In this document: positions 27,168 through 40,654 of the stretch, one piece after another
How the letters are laid out: each line of letters starts with the position of its first letter
How positions within the stretch are numbered: the first letter of the stretch is position 1
Assembly (NCBI GenBank): GCA_947650365.1
Contig: CANTAL010000196.1
Coordinates: 124,001-188,000, forward strand
Reading direction: 5' to 3'
DNA: 64,000 nucleotides
DNA from: Chamaelirium japonicum
Taxonomy: Eukaryota; Streptophyta; Magnoliopsida; Liliales; Melanthiaceae
Notes under the pieces: model-generated
Told to the model about the DNA's origin: nothing
Databases searched by the model: none
The model's input: the letters and a program-made list of their open reading frames with translations, nothing else
Program-made: the position numbers and the translations under genes

Positions 27168-27777
27168 ACGAATGAATTAGAATGGATCGTGCGAATGAAT
27201 TAGAATCAATCGTATGAATGAATTAGAATGGATCGTACGAATGAATTAGAATGGATCGTACGAATGGATTAGAATGGATCGTACGAATGGGTTAGAATGG
27301 ATCGTACGAATGAATTAGAATGGATCATACAAATGAAGTAGAAAGGTTACATTCGTGAGAATGAATTAGAATGGATCGTACGAATGAATTAGAATGGATC
27401 AGGCGAATGAATTTGAATGGATTGTACGAATGAATTAGAATGGATCGAACGAATGAATTAGAATGGATCATACGAATGAATTAGAATAGATCATAGGAAT
27501 GAATTAGAATGGATCATACGAATGAATTAGAATGGATCGTGCGAATGAATTAGAATGGATCGTACGAATGAATTAGAATGGATCGTACGAACGAATTAGA
27601 ATGGATCATACGAACGAATTAGAATGGATCGTACGAACGAATTAGAATCGATCGTACGAATGAATTAGAATGGATACATTCGTGCGAATGAATTAGAATA
27701 GATCGTACAAATGAATTATAATGGATCGTACGAATGGATTAGAACGTATTGTACGAATCAATTAGATTGCATCATAC
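27168..27777 (+). repeat. Satellite block 23, plus
   Basis: Mixed units. Ends TTGCATCATACGATCC near 27777. Confidence 0.91.
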
Positions 27778-30700
27778 GATCCATTCTAATTCATTCGTAC
27801 GATCCATTCTATTTCATTCGCACAAATGTACCCATTCTAATTCATTCGCTCGAATGTATCCATTTTAATTAATTCATACGATCCATTCTAATTCATTCGT
27901 ACGATCTAATTCATTCGTACGATCCATTCTAATTCATTCGTATGATCCATTCTAATTCATTCGTATGATCCATTCTAATTTATTCGTTCAAATATATCCA
28001 TTCTAATTCATTCGTATGATCCATTCTAATTCATTCGTACAAATGTATCTATTCTAATTCATTCGTACAATGCGTTCTAATCCATTCGTACGATCCATTT
28101 TAACCCATTCGTACGATCCATTTTAATTCATTCGTATGATCCATTCTAATTCATTCGTACGATCCATTCTAATTCATTTGCATGAATGTATCCATTCTAA
28201 TTCATTCGCACGATCCATTCTAATTTATTCATACGATCCATTCTAATTCATTCGTACGATCCATTCTAATTCTTTGTCACAAATGTAACCTTTCTAATTC
28301 ATTCGCACAATCCATTCTAATTCATTCCTATGATCTATTCTAATTCATTCGCACGAATGTATCCATTCTAATTCATTCATACGATCCATTCTAATTCATT
28401 CACACAAATGTATCCATTCTAATTCATTCGTACGATCCATTCTAATTCATTCGCATGATCCATTCTAATTCATTTGTACGAATGTATCCATTCTAGTTCA
28501 TTCGTACGCTCCATTCTAATTCATTCGCACGATCCATTCTAATTCATTCGTATGATCCATTCTAATTCATTCGCACGAATGTATCCATTCTAGTTCATTC
28601 GTACGCTCCATTCTAATTCATTCGTATGATCCATTCTAATTCATTCGTACGATCCATTCTAATTCATTCGTACGATCCATTCTAATTCATTCGCACAAAT
28701 GTATCCATTCTAATTCATTCGTATGATCCATTCAAATTCATTCGCACGATCCATTCTAATTCATTCGTATGATCCATTCTAATTCATTCCTATGATCTAT
28801 TCTAATTCATTCATTCGATCCATTCTAATTCATTCGTACGATCCATTCTAATTCATTCGCTCGAATGTATCCTTTCTAATTCATTTGTAAGATCCATTCT
28901 AATTCATTCGTACGATCCTTTCTAATTCATTCGCACGAATGTATCCATTCTAATGCATTCGTACAATCTATTCTAATTCATTTGTACGATCTATTCTAAT
29001 TCATTCGTACGATCCATTCTAATTCATTCGCACGATCCATTCTAATTCATTCGTACGATCCATTCTAATTCATTCGCACGATCCATTCTAATTCATTCAT
29101 ACGATTCATTCTAATTCATTAGCACGAATGTATCCATTCTAATGCATTCGTACGATCCATTCTAATTCATTAGTACGATCCATTCTAATCCATTTGTACG
29201 ATCCATTCTAATTCATTCGTACGATCCATAATAATTCATTCTCACAAATGTAACCTTTCTAATTCATTCGTACGATCCATTCTAATCCATTCGTACGATC
29301 CATTCTAATCCATTCGTACGATCCATTCTAATCCATTCGTACGATCCATTCTAATTCATTCGCACGAATGTAACCATTCTAATTCATTCGTACGATCCAT
29401 TCTAATTCATTCCTACGATTCATTCTAATTCATTCGTACGATCCATTCTAATCCATTCGTACGATCCATTCTAATTCATTCGTACAATGCGTTCTAATCC
29501 ATTCGTACGATCCATTCTAATCCATTCGTACGATCCATTCTAATTCATTCGTACGATCCATTCTTATTCATTCTCACAAATGTAACCTTTCTAATTCATT
29601 TGTACGATCCGTTCTAATTCATTCGTATGATCCATTCTAATTCATTCATACGATCTATTCTAATCCATTCGTACGATCCATTCTAAATCATTCCTACGAT
29701 CCATTCTAATTCATTCGCATGAATGTATCCTTTCTAATTCATTTGCACGATCCATTCTAATTCATTCCTATGATCCATTCTAATTCATTCGTATGATCCA
29801 TTCTAATTCATTTGCTCGAATGTATCCATTCTAATTCGTTCATACGATCCATTCTAATTCGTTCGTACGATTCATTCTAATTCATTCGTACGATCCATTC
29901 TAATGCATTCGTACGATCCATTCTAATTCATTCGCACGATCCATTCTAATTCATTCATACGATCCATTCTTATTCATTCATACGATCCATTCTAATTCAT
30001 TCGCACAATCCATTCTAATTCATTCGTACGATCCATTCTAATTCATTCGTACGATCCATTCTAATTCATTTGTATGATCCATTCTAACTCATTCGGTGGA
30101 TCCATTCTAATTTATTCGTACGATCCATTCTAATTCATTTGCACGATCCATTCTAATTTATTCGTACGATCCATTCTAATTCATTCGTACGATCTATTCT
30201 AATTCATTCGCATGATCCACTCTAATTCATTCGTATGATCCATTTTAATTCATTCGTACAATCCATTCAAATTCATTCGTACGATGCAATCTAATTCATT
30301 CGCACAAATGTATCTATTCTAATTCATTCGTACAATGCGTTCTAATCCATTCGTACGATCCATTCTAATCCATTCGTACGATCCATTCTAATTCATTCGC
30401 ATGAATGTAACCAATCTAATTCATTCATATGATCCATTCTAATTCATTCGTACGATCCATTCTAATTCATTCGAATGATCCATTCTAATTCATTCGTACG
30501 ATCCATTCTAATTCGTTTGCATGAATGTATCAATTCTAATTTATTCGTATGTCGTACGATCCATTCTAATTCATTCGCTTGAATGTATCCATTCTAATTC
30601 ATTCGTACGATTCATTCTAATTCATTCGCACGATCCATTCTAATTCATTCGTACGATCCATTCTTATTAATTCGCACGAATGTATCCATTCTAATTCATT

Positions 30701-31575
30701 TGCACGATCCATTCTAATTCATTCCTATGATCCATTCTAATTCATTCGTACGATCCATTCTAATTCATTCGCTCGAATGTATCCATTCTAATTCATTCGT
30801 ACGATTCATTCTAATTCATTCGCACGATCCATTCTAATTCATTTGCCCGATCCATTCTAATTCATTCCTATGATCCATTCTAATTCATTCACTTGAATGT
30901 ATCCATTCTAATTCATTCGTACGATACATTCTAATTCGTTTGCACGATCCATTCAAATTCATTCGTACGATCCATTCTTATTCATTCGTACGATCCATTC
31001 TAATTCATTCGTACGCTCCATTCTTATTCATCGCACAAATGTATCCATTCTAATTTATTCTTACGATCCATTCAAATTCAATCGTATGATCCATTCTAAT
31101 TCATTCGCACGATCAATTCTAATTCATTCGTCCGATCCATTCTAATTCATTCGCACGAATGTATCCATTCTATTTCATTCGTACGATCCATTCTAATCCA
31201 TTCGTACGATCCATTCTAATTCATTCGTATGATCCATTCTAATTCATTCGTATGAATGTATACATTCTAATTTATTCACACAATCCAGTCTAATTCATTC
31301 GTACGATCCATTCTAATTCATTCGTACGATCCATTCTAATTCATTCGTATGATCCATTCTAATTCATTCGCACGATCCATTAAAATTCATTCGCACGATC
31401 CATTCTAATTCATTCGTACGATCCGTACGATCCATTCTAATTCATTCGCTCGAATGTATCCATTCTAATTCATTCATACGATCCATTCTAATTCATTCGT
31501 ACGATCCATTCTAATTCGTTCTCACGAATGTAACCTTTCTAATTCATTTGTATGATCCATTCTAATTCATTCGTA
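27778..31575 (-). repeat. Satellite block 24, minus (3.8 kb)
   Basis: Together with 47372-51152, the longest block on one strand. The shortened unit appears inverted (ACGATCTAATTCATTCG, near 27902). From 28858 onward it is the left copy of the duplication shared with 32685-36062. Switches to plus at ATTCGTACGAAT. Confidence 0.94.
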
Positions 31576-32468
31576 CGAATGAATTTGAATGGATCGTACG
31601 AATGAATTTGAATAGATCGTACGAATGAATTAGAATGGATCATACGAATAAATTAGAATGGATCGTGCGAATGAATTAGAATGGATCATGCGAATAAATT
31701 AGAATGGACACATTCGAGAGAATGAATTAGAATGGATCGTACGGATCGTACGAATGAATTAGAATGGATCGTGCGAATGAATTTGAATGGATCGTGCGAA
31801 TGAATTAGAATGGATCGTACGAATGAATTAGAATTGATCGTGCGAACGAATTAGAATGGATCGTACGAATGAATTAGAATGGATACATTCGAGCGAATGA
31901 ATTAGAATGGATCGTACGAATGAATTAGAATGGATCATAGGAATGAATTAGATGGATCGTGCAAATGAATTAGAATGGATACATTCGTGTGAATGAATTA
32001 GAATGGATCGTGCGAATGAATTAGAATGGATCGTACGAATGAATTAGAATAGATATATTTGAACGAATAAATTAGAATGGATCATACGAATGAATTAGAA
32101 TGGATCGTACGAATGAATTAGAATGGATCGTGCGAATGAATTAGAATCGATCGTACGAATGAATTAGAATGGATCGTACGAATGAATTAGATCGTACGAA
32201 TGAATTAGAATGAATCGTACGAATGAATTAAAATGGATACATTCATACGACTGAATTAGAATGGATCGTGCGAATGAATTAGAATGGATACATTCTTGCG
32301 AATAAATGAGAATGGATCGTACGAATGAATTAGAATGGATCGTGCGAATGAATTTGAATGGATCGTATGAATGAATTAGAATGGATCGTGCGAATGAATT
32401 AGAATGAATCTTACGAATGCATTAGAATGGATCGTACGAATGGATTAGAATGGATCGTATGAATGAAT
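31576..32468 (+). repeat. Satellite block 25, plus
   Basis: Paralogue of 35084-35871 and of 40205-41911. It has about 105 bp (near 31670-31790) that those copies lack. It contains an unoccupied version of the LTR target at 32087-32091. Ends GAATTCTAATTCCATTC (EcoRI-type GAATTC at 32465-32470). Confidence 0.93.
32087..32091. other. Empty target site, paralogue 1 of the solo LTR insertion
   Basis: In the segment matching the LTR flanks (ATATTTGAACGAATAAATTAG, then GATCATACGAATGAATTAG) the CGAAT target occurs once, with no LTR. Confidence 0.85.
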
Positions 32469-35083
32469 TCTAATTCCATTCTAATTCATTCGTATGATCC
32501 ATTCTAATTCATTCATACAATCCATTCAAATTCATTCGTACGATGCAATCTAATTCATTCACACAAATGTATCTATTCTAATTCATTCGTACAATGCGTT
32601 CTAATCCATTCGTACGATCCATTCTAATCCATTCGTACGATCCATTCTAATTCATTTGCACGAATATAACCATTCTAATTCATTCGCTCGAATGTATCCT
32701 TTCTAATTCATTTGTAAGATCCATTCTAATTCATTCGTACGATCCATTCTAATTCATTTGCACGAATGTATCCATTCTAATGCATTCGTACGATCCATTC
32801 TAATTCATTCGTACGATCCATTCTAATTCATTCGTACGATCCATTCTTATTCATTCGCACGATCCATTCTAATTCATTCGTACGATCCATTCTAATTCAT
32901 TCGCACGATCCATTCTAATTCATTCATATGATTCATTCTAATTCATTAGCACGAATGTATGCATTCTAATGCATTCGTACGATCCATTCTAATCCATTTG
33001 TACGATCCATTCTAATTCATTCGTACGATCCATTCTAATTCATTCTCACAAATGTAACCTTTCTAATTCATTCGTACGATCCATTCTAATCCATTCGTAC
33101 GATCCATTCTAATTCATTCGCACGAATGTAACCATTCTAATTGATTCGTATGATCCATTCTAATTCATTTCTACGATTCATTCTAATTCATTCGTACGAT
33201 CCATTCTAATCCATTCGTACGATCCATTCTAATTCATTCGTACAATGTGTTCTAATCCATTCGTACGATCCATTCTAATCCATTCGTACGATCAATTCTA
33301 ATTCATTCGTACGATCCATTCTTATTCATTCTCACAAATGTAACCTTTCTAATTCATTTGTACGATCCATTCTAATTCATTCGTATGATCCATTCTAATT
33401 CATTCGTACGATCCATTCTAATCCATTCGTACGATCCATTCTAAATCATTCCTACGATCCATTCTAATTCATTCGCACGAATGTATCCATTCTAATTCAT
33501 TTGCACGATCCATTCTAATTCATTCCTATGATCCATTCTAATTCGTTCGTACGATCCATTCTAATTCGTTCGTACGATTCATTCTAATTCATTCGTACGA
33601 TCCATTCTAATGCATTTGTTCGATTCATTCTAATTCATTCGCACGATCCATTCTAATTCATTCATACGATCCATTCTTATTTATTAATACGATCCATTCT
33701 AATTCATTCGCACAATCCATTCTAATTCATTCGTACGATCCATCCTAATTTATTCGTATGATCCATTCTAACTCATTCGGTGGATCCATTCTAATTCATT
33801 TGTACGATCCATTCTAATTCATTCGCACGATCCATTCTAAATTATTCGTACGATCCATTCTAATTCATTCGTACGATCTATTCTAATTCATTCGCATGAT
33901 CCACTCTAATTCATTCGTACGATCCATTTTAATTCATTCGTACAATCCATTCAAATTCATTCGTACGATGCAATCTAATTCATTCGCACAAATGTATCTA
34001 TTCTAATTCATTCGTACAATGCGTTCTAATCCATTCGTACGATCCATTCTAATTCATTCGCTTGAATGTATCCATTCTAATTCATTCGTACGATTCATTC
34101 TAATTCATTCGCACGATCCATTCTAATTCATTCGTACGATCCATTCTTATTAATTCGCACGAATGTATCCATTCTAATTCATTTGCATGATCCATTATAA
34201 TTCATTCCTATGATCCATTCTAATTCATTCGTACGATCCATTCTAATTCATTCGCTCGAATGTATCCATTCTAATTCATTCGTACGATTCATTCTAATTC
34301 ATTCGCACGATCCATTCTAATTCATTTGCGCGATCCATTCTAATTCATTCCTATGATCCATTCTAATTCATTCCTATGATCAATTCTAATTCATTCGCTC
34401 GAATGTATCCATTCTAATTCATTCGTACGATACATTCTAATTCTTTTGCACGATCCATTCTAATTCATTCGTACGATCCATTCTTATTCATTCGTACGAT
34501 CCATTCTAATTCATTCGTACGCACCATTCTTATTCATCGCACAAATGTATCCATTCTTATTTATTCTTACGATCTATTCAAATTCAATCGTATGATCCAT
34601 TCTAATTCATTCGCACGATCAATTCTAATTCATTCGTCCGATCCATTCTAATTCATTCGCACGAATGTATCCATTCTAATTCATTCGTACGATCCATTCT
34701 AATCCATTCGTACGATCCATTCTAATTCATTCGTATGATCCATTCTAATTCATTCGTATGAATGTATCCATTCTAATTTATTCGCACGATCCAGTCTAAT
34801 TCATTCGTACGATCTATTCTAATTCATTCGTACGATCCATTCTAATTCATTCGTATGATCCATTCTAATTCATTCGCATGATCCATTCAAATTCATTCGC
34901 ACGATCTATTCTAATTCATTCGTACGATCCGTTTGATCCATTCTAATTCATTCGCTCGAATGTATCCATTCTAATTCATTCATACGATCCATTCTAATTC
35001 ATTCGTACGATCCATTCTAATTCGTTCTCACGAATGTAACCTTTCTAATTCATTTGTATGATCCATTCTAATTCATTCGTACG
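32469..35083 (-). repeat. Satellite block 26, minus
   Basis: From 32685 it repeats the unit order of 28858-31575. Distinctive shared words include CCTTTCTAATTCATTTGTAAG, the GGTGGATCC variant (33779) and an ATCGCAC shortened unit (34535). Ends at ATTCGTACGAAT. Confidence 0.93.
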
Positions 35084-35871
35084 AATGAATTTGAATGGAT
35101 CATACGAATGAATTTGAATAGATCGTACGAATGAATTAGAATGGATCATACGAATAAATTAGAATGGATCGTGCGAATGAATTTGAATGGATCGTGCGAA
35201 TGAATTAGAATGGATCGTACGAATGAATTAGAATTGATCGTGCGAACGAATTAGAATGGATCGTACGAATGAATTAGAATGGATACATTCGAGCGAATGA
35301 ACTGGAATGGATCGTACGAATCAATTAGAATGGATCATAGGAATGAATTAGAATGGATCGTGCAAATGAATTAGAATGGATACATTCGTGTGAATGAATT
35401 AGAATGGATCGTGCGAATGAATTAGAATGGATCGTACGAATGAATTAGAATGGATATATTTGAACGAATAAATTAGAATGGATCATACGAATGAATTAGA
35501 ATGGATCGTACGAATGAATTAGAATGGATCGTGCGAATGAATTAGAATCGATCGTACGAATGAATTAGAATGGATCGTACGAATGAATTAGATCGTACGA
35601 ATGAATTAGAATGAATCGTACGAATGAATTAAAATGGATACATTTATACGACTGAATTAGAATGGATCGTGCGAATGAATTAGAATGGATACATTTTTGC
35701 GAATAAATTAGAATGGATCGTACGAATGAATTAGAATGGATCGTGCGAATGAATTTGAATGGATCGTACGAATGAATTAGAATGGATCGTGCGAATGAAT
35801 TAGAATGAATCGTACGAATGCATTAGAATGGATCGTACGAATGGATTAGAATGGATCGTATGAATGAATTC
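35084..35871 (+). repeat. Satellite block 27, plus
   Basis: Matches 40205-41911 in order and, once the LTR and one 5-bp repeat are subtracted, in length to within a few bases. Holds the second unoccupied LTR target at 35488-35492. Ends with the same GAATTCTAATTCC join (35866). Confidence 0.93.
35488..35492. other. Empty target site, paralogue 2 of the solo LTR insertion
   Basis: The closest relative of the LTR-bearing segment has a single CGAAT at the homologous position. This confirms both the duplication and the LTR ends. Confidence 0.88.
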
Positions 35872-36062
35872 TAATTCCATTCTAATTCATTCGTACGATC
35901 CATTCTAATTCATTCATACAATCCATTCAAATTCATTCGTACGATGAAATCTAATTCATTCGCACAAATGTATCTATTCTAATTCATTCGTACAATGCGT
36001 TCTAATCCATTCGTACGATCCATTCTAATCCATTCGTACGATCCATTCTGATTCATTTGCAC
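35872..36062 (-). repeat. Satellite block 28, minus (short)
   Basis: Copy of 41912-42104. Includes the ACGATGAAATCTAATTC variant, which is shared only with that copy. Ends TTTGCACGAATTAGAATGG. Confidence 0.91.
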
Positions 36063-37110
36063 GAATTAGAATGGATCGTACGAATAAATTAGAATGGATC
36101 GTACGAATGGATTAGAATGGATCGTACGAATGGATTAGAATGGATCGTACGAATGAATTAGAATGGATCATACAAATGAATTAGAAAGGTTACATTCGTG
36201 AGAATGAATTAGAATGGATCGTACGAATGGATTAGAATGGATCGTACGAATGGATTAGAACGCATTGTACGAAGGAATTAGAATGGATCGTACGAATGAA
36301 TTAGAATGGATACATTCGTGAGAATGAATTAGAATGGATTGTACGTATGAACAAATAAATTAGAAAGGTTACATTCGTGAGAATGAATTAGAATGGATTG
36401 TACGAGTGAATTAGAATGGATCATGCGAATGAATTTGAATGGATTTTACGAATGAATTAGAATGGATCGAACGAATGAATTAGAATGGATCATACGAATG
36501 AATTAGAATAGATCGTAGGAATGAATTAGAATGGATTGTACGAATGAATTAGAATGGATCGTAGGAATGAATTAGAATGGATCCACCAAGTGAATTATAA
36601 TGGATCGTACGAATGAATTAGAATAGATCGTACGAATGAATTAGAATGGATCATACGAATGAATTAGAATGGATCGTACGAATGAATTAGAATGGACCGT
36701 ACGAATGAATTATAATGAATCGTACGAATGAATTAGAATGGTTCGTACGAATGGATGAGAATGGATCGTATGAATGGATTAGAATGGATCGTACGAATGA
36801 ATTAGAATGGATCATACAAATGAATTAGAAAGGTTACATTTATGCGAATGAATTAGAATAGATCGTACGAATGAATTAGAATGGATCGTACGAATGAATT
36901 AGAATGGATACATTTGTTCGAATAAATTAGAATGGATCGTGCGTGTGAATTAGAATGGATCGTACGAATGAATTAGAATGGATCGTACGAATGAATTAGA
37001 ATGGATCGTATGAACGAATCAGAATGGATTGTACGAATGAATTAGAATGGATACATTCGAGCGAATGAATTAGAATGGATCGTACGAATGAATTGGAATG
37101 GATCGTACTA
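36063..37110 (+). repeat. Satellite block 29, plus
   Basis: Copy of 42105-43151 with a GGATCCACCAAG variant near 36580. Ends GATCGTACTATTCATTC. Confidence 0.92.
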
Positions 37111-38673
37111 TTCATTCTAATTCATTCGTACGATCCATTCTAATGCATTCGTACGATTCATTCTAATTCATTCGTACGATCGATTCTAATTCATTCGTAC
37201 GATCCATTCTAAACCATTCGTATGATCCATTCTAATTCATTCGCACGAATGTAACCATTCTAATTCATTCGTACGATCCATTCTAATTCATTCCTACGAT
37301 CCATTCTAATTCATTCACTCGAATGTATCCATTCTAATTCATTCCTATGATCCATTCTAATTCATTCATACGATCCATTCTAATCCATTCGTACGATCCA
37401 TTCTAATCCATTCGTACGATCCATTCTAATTCATTCGCACGAATGTAACCATTCTAATTCATTCGTACGATCCTTTCTAATTCATTCCTATGATCCATTC
37501 TAATTCATTCGTATGATCCATTCTAATCCATTCGTACAATCCATTCTAATTCATTCGCACGAATGTAACCATTCTAATTCATTCGTACGATCCATGCTAA
37601 TTCATTCGCACGATCCATTCTAATTCATTCGCACGATCCATTCTAATTCATTCGTACCATCCATTCTAATTCATTCGCACGAATGTATCCATTCTAATGC
37701 ATTCGTACAATTCATTCTAATTCATTCGTACGATCCATTCTAATCCATTCGTACGATCCATTCTAATTCATTCGTACGATCCATTCTAATTCATTCTCAC
37801 AAATGTAACCTTTCTAATTCATTTGTATGATCCATTCTAATTCATTCGTATGATCCATTCTAATTCATTCGCACGATCCATTCTAATTCATTCGTATGAA
37901 CCATTCTAATTCATTCCTACGATATATTCTAATTCATTCGCTCGAATGTATCCATTCTAATTCATTAGTTCGATCCATTCTAATTCATTCGTACGATCTA
38001 TTCAAATTCATTCGCATGATCCATTCTAATTCATTCGTACGATCCATTCTAATTCATTCTCACGAATGTAATCTTTCTAATTCATTTGTATGATCCATTC
38101 TAATTCATTCGTACGATCCATTCTAATCTATTCGTACGATCCATTCTAATCCATTCGTACGATCCATTCTAATTCATTCTTACAAATGTAACCTTTCTAA
38201 TTCATTTGTACGATCCATTCTAATTCATTCGTACGATCCATTCTAATCCATTCGTACGATCCATTCTAATCCATTCATACGATCCATTCTAATTCATTCG
38301 CACGAATGTAACCATTCTAATTCATTCGTACGATCCATTCTAATTCATTCCTACGATCCATTCTAATTCATTCGCACGAATGTATCCATTCTAATTCATT
38401 TGCACTATCCATTCTAATTCATTCCTATGATCCATTCTAATTCATTCGTACGATCCATTCTAATTCATTCGCTCGAATGTATCCATTCTAATTCATTCGT
38501 ACGATCCATTCTAATTCGTTCATACGATCCATTCTAATTCGTTCGTACGATCCATTCTAATTCATTCGTACGATCCATTCTAATCCATTCGTACGATCCA
38601 TTCTAATGCATTCGTACGATCCATTCTAATTCATTCGCATGAATATATCAATTCTAATTCATTCGTATGATAC
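37111..38673 (-). repeat. Satellite block 30, minus
   Basis: First of three copies (the others at 43152-44716 and 56267-58012). The 65-codon frame at 37896-38093 is a translation of inverted 23/28-bp units and has a counterpart in each copy. Right end is the recurrent junction (38666-38684). Confidence 0.93.
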
Positions 38674-38819
38674 ATTCATACGACTGAATTAGAATGGATT
38701 GTACGAATGAATTAGAATTGATCATATGAATTAATTAGAATGGATCGTACGAATGAATTAGAATGGATCATGCGAATGAATTAGAATGGATCGAACAAAT
38801 GTATAAGAATGGATCGTAC
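38674..38819 (+). repeat. Satellite micro-block, plus (about six units)
   Basis: Sits between the recurrent junction on the left and GATCGTACGATTTATTC on the right. It is preserved as 44717-44861 and 58013-58149. Confidence 0.9.
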
Positions 38820-40204
38820 GATTTATTCTAATTCATTCGTACGATCCATTCTAATGCATTCGTACGATTCATTCTAATTCATTCGCACGATCCATTCTAA
38901 ATCATTCGTACGATCCATTCTAATTCATTCGTACGATCCATTCTAATGAATTAGTACGATTCATTCTAATTTATTCGCATAAATATATCCATTCTAATTC
39001 ATTCGTACGATCCATTCTAATTCATTCGCACGATCCATTCTAATTCATTCGCACAAATGTATCCATTCTAATTCATTCATACGATCCATTCTTATTCATT
39101 CATACGATCCATTCTAATTCATTTGCACGATCCATTCTAATTCATTCCTATGATCCATTCTAATACATTCGTACGATCCATTCTAATTCATTCGCTCGAA
39201 TGTATCCAATCTAATTCATTCGTACGATCCATTCTAATTCATTCGTACGATCCATTCTAATTCATTCTCACGAATGTAACCTTTCTAATTCATTTGTATG
39301 ATCCATTCTAATTCATTCGTACGATCCATTCTAATTCATTCGCACGATCCATTCTAATTTATTCGTACGATCCATTCTAATCCATTCGTACGATCCATTC
39401 TAATTCATTCATACGATCTAATTCATTCGTACAATCCATTCCAATTCATTCGTACGATCGATTCTAATTCATTCGTACGATCCATTCTAATTCTTTCGTA
39501 TGATCCATTCTAACTTATTCGTTTAAATGTATCCATTCTAATTCATTCGTACGATCCATTCTAATTCATTCGTACAATCCATTCTAATTCATTCGTACGA
39601 TCCATTCTTATTCATTCGTATGATCCATTCTAATTCATTCGTACGCACCATTCTTATTCATCGCACAAATGTATCCATTCTAATTTATTCTTACGATCTA
39701 TTCAAATTCAATTGTATGATCCATTCTAATTCATTCGCACGATCAATTCTAATTCATTCGTCCGTTCCATTCTAATTCATTCGCACGAATGTATCCATTC
39801 TAATTCATTCGTACGATTCATTCTAATCCATTCGTACGATCCATTCTAATTCATTCGTATGATCCATTCTAATTCATTCGTATGAATGTATCCATTCTAA
39901 TTTATTCGCACGATCCACTCTAATTCATTCGTACGATCCATTCTAATTCATTCGTATGATCCATTCTAATTCATTCGTATGATCCATTCTAATTCATTCG
40001 CATGATCCATTCAAATTCATTCGCACGATCTATTCTAATTCATTCGTACGATCCGTACGATCCATTCTAATTCATTCGCTCGAATGTATCCATTCTAATT
40101 CATTCATACGATCCATTCTAATTCATTCGTACGAGCCATTCTAATTCGTTCTCATGAATGTAACCTTTCTAATTCATTTGTATGATCCATTCTAATTCAT
40201 TCGT
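38820..40204 (-). repeat. Satellite block 31, minus
   Basis: Contains the boundary between the two copies of the ~5.1-kb tandem duplication (around 39520-39590). The shortened unit occurs inverted near 39415. Ends at ATTCGTACGAAT. Confidence 0.92.
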
Positions 40205-40616
40205 ACGAATGAATTTGAATGGATCGTACGAATGAATTTGAATAGATCGTACGAATGAATTAGAATGGATCATACGAATAAATTAGAATGGATCGTGCGA
40301 ATGAATTTGAATGGATCGTGTGAATGAATTAGAATGGATCGTACGAATGAATTAGAATTGATCGTGCGAACGAATTAGAATGGATCGTACGAATGAATTA
40401 GAATGGATACATTCGAGCGAATGAACTGGAATGGATCGTACGAATGAATTAGAATGGATCATAGGAATGAATTAGAATGGATCGTGCAAATGAATTAGAA
40501 TGGATACATTCGTGTGAATGAATTAGAATGGATCGTGCGAATGAATTAGAATGGATCGTACGAATGAATTAGAATGGATATATTTGAACGAAAAAATTAG
40601 AATCGATCATACGAAT
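40205..40616 (+). repeat. Satellite block 32, plus, left of the solo LTR
   Basis: Left part of a plus block that continues at 41530. The last five bases, CGAAT, form the left target-site duplicate of the LTR. Confidence 0.93.
40612..40616. repeat. Left target-site duplication of the solo LTR
   Basis: CGAAT directly precedes the TG start of the LTR and is repeated at 41530-41534. It occurs only once at the two paralogous empty sites. Confidence 0.9.
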
Positions 40617-40654
40617 TGTGGGTGCAAATTTTGGCGAGAGTTTACCAACTACCA

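Larger units (their letters stand above)
28858..32665. repeat. Segmental duplication 1, left copy
   Basis: Same order of diagnostic unit variants and strand switches as 32685-36062. Anchors: CGCTCGAATGTATCC at 28858/32685, the strand switch at 31575/35083, and GAATTCTAATTCC at 32465/35866. The offset drifts from 3,827 to 3,401 bp, so whole units have been gained or lost between the copies. Confidence 0.88.
32685..36062. repeat. Segmental duplication 1, right copy
   Basis: Nearly abuts the left copy, so this is a tandem duplication of about 3.4-3.8 kb containing minus, plus and short minus blocks. Confidence 0.88.
34460..39520. repeat. Segmental duplication 2, left copy
   Basis: Pairs with 39585-45585. 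Anchors: GCACCATTCTTATTCATCG at 34521/39645 (offset 5,124), the switch 35083/40204 (5,121), GAATTC 35866/41908 (6,042 after the LTR) and recurrent junctions 38666/44708 (6,042). Confidence 0.92.

Noticed and set aside
37896-38093. 65-codon frame with repeated HSNSF and SILIHS motifs, also at 43938, 57226 and on the other strand at 2754, 54765 and 55562
   Set aside because: Direct translation of inverted 23/28-bp units. Copies arise wherever the same unit order is duplicated; there is no start context or non-repeat part.
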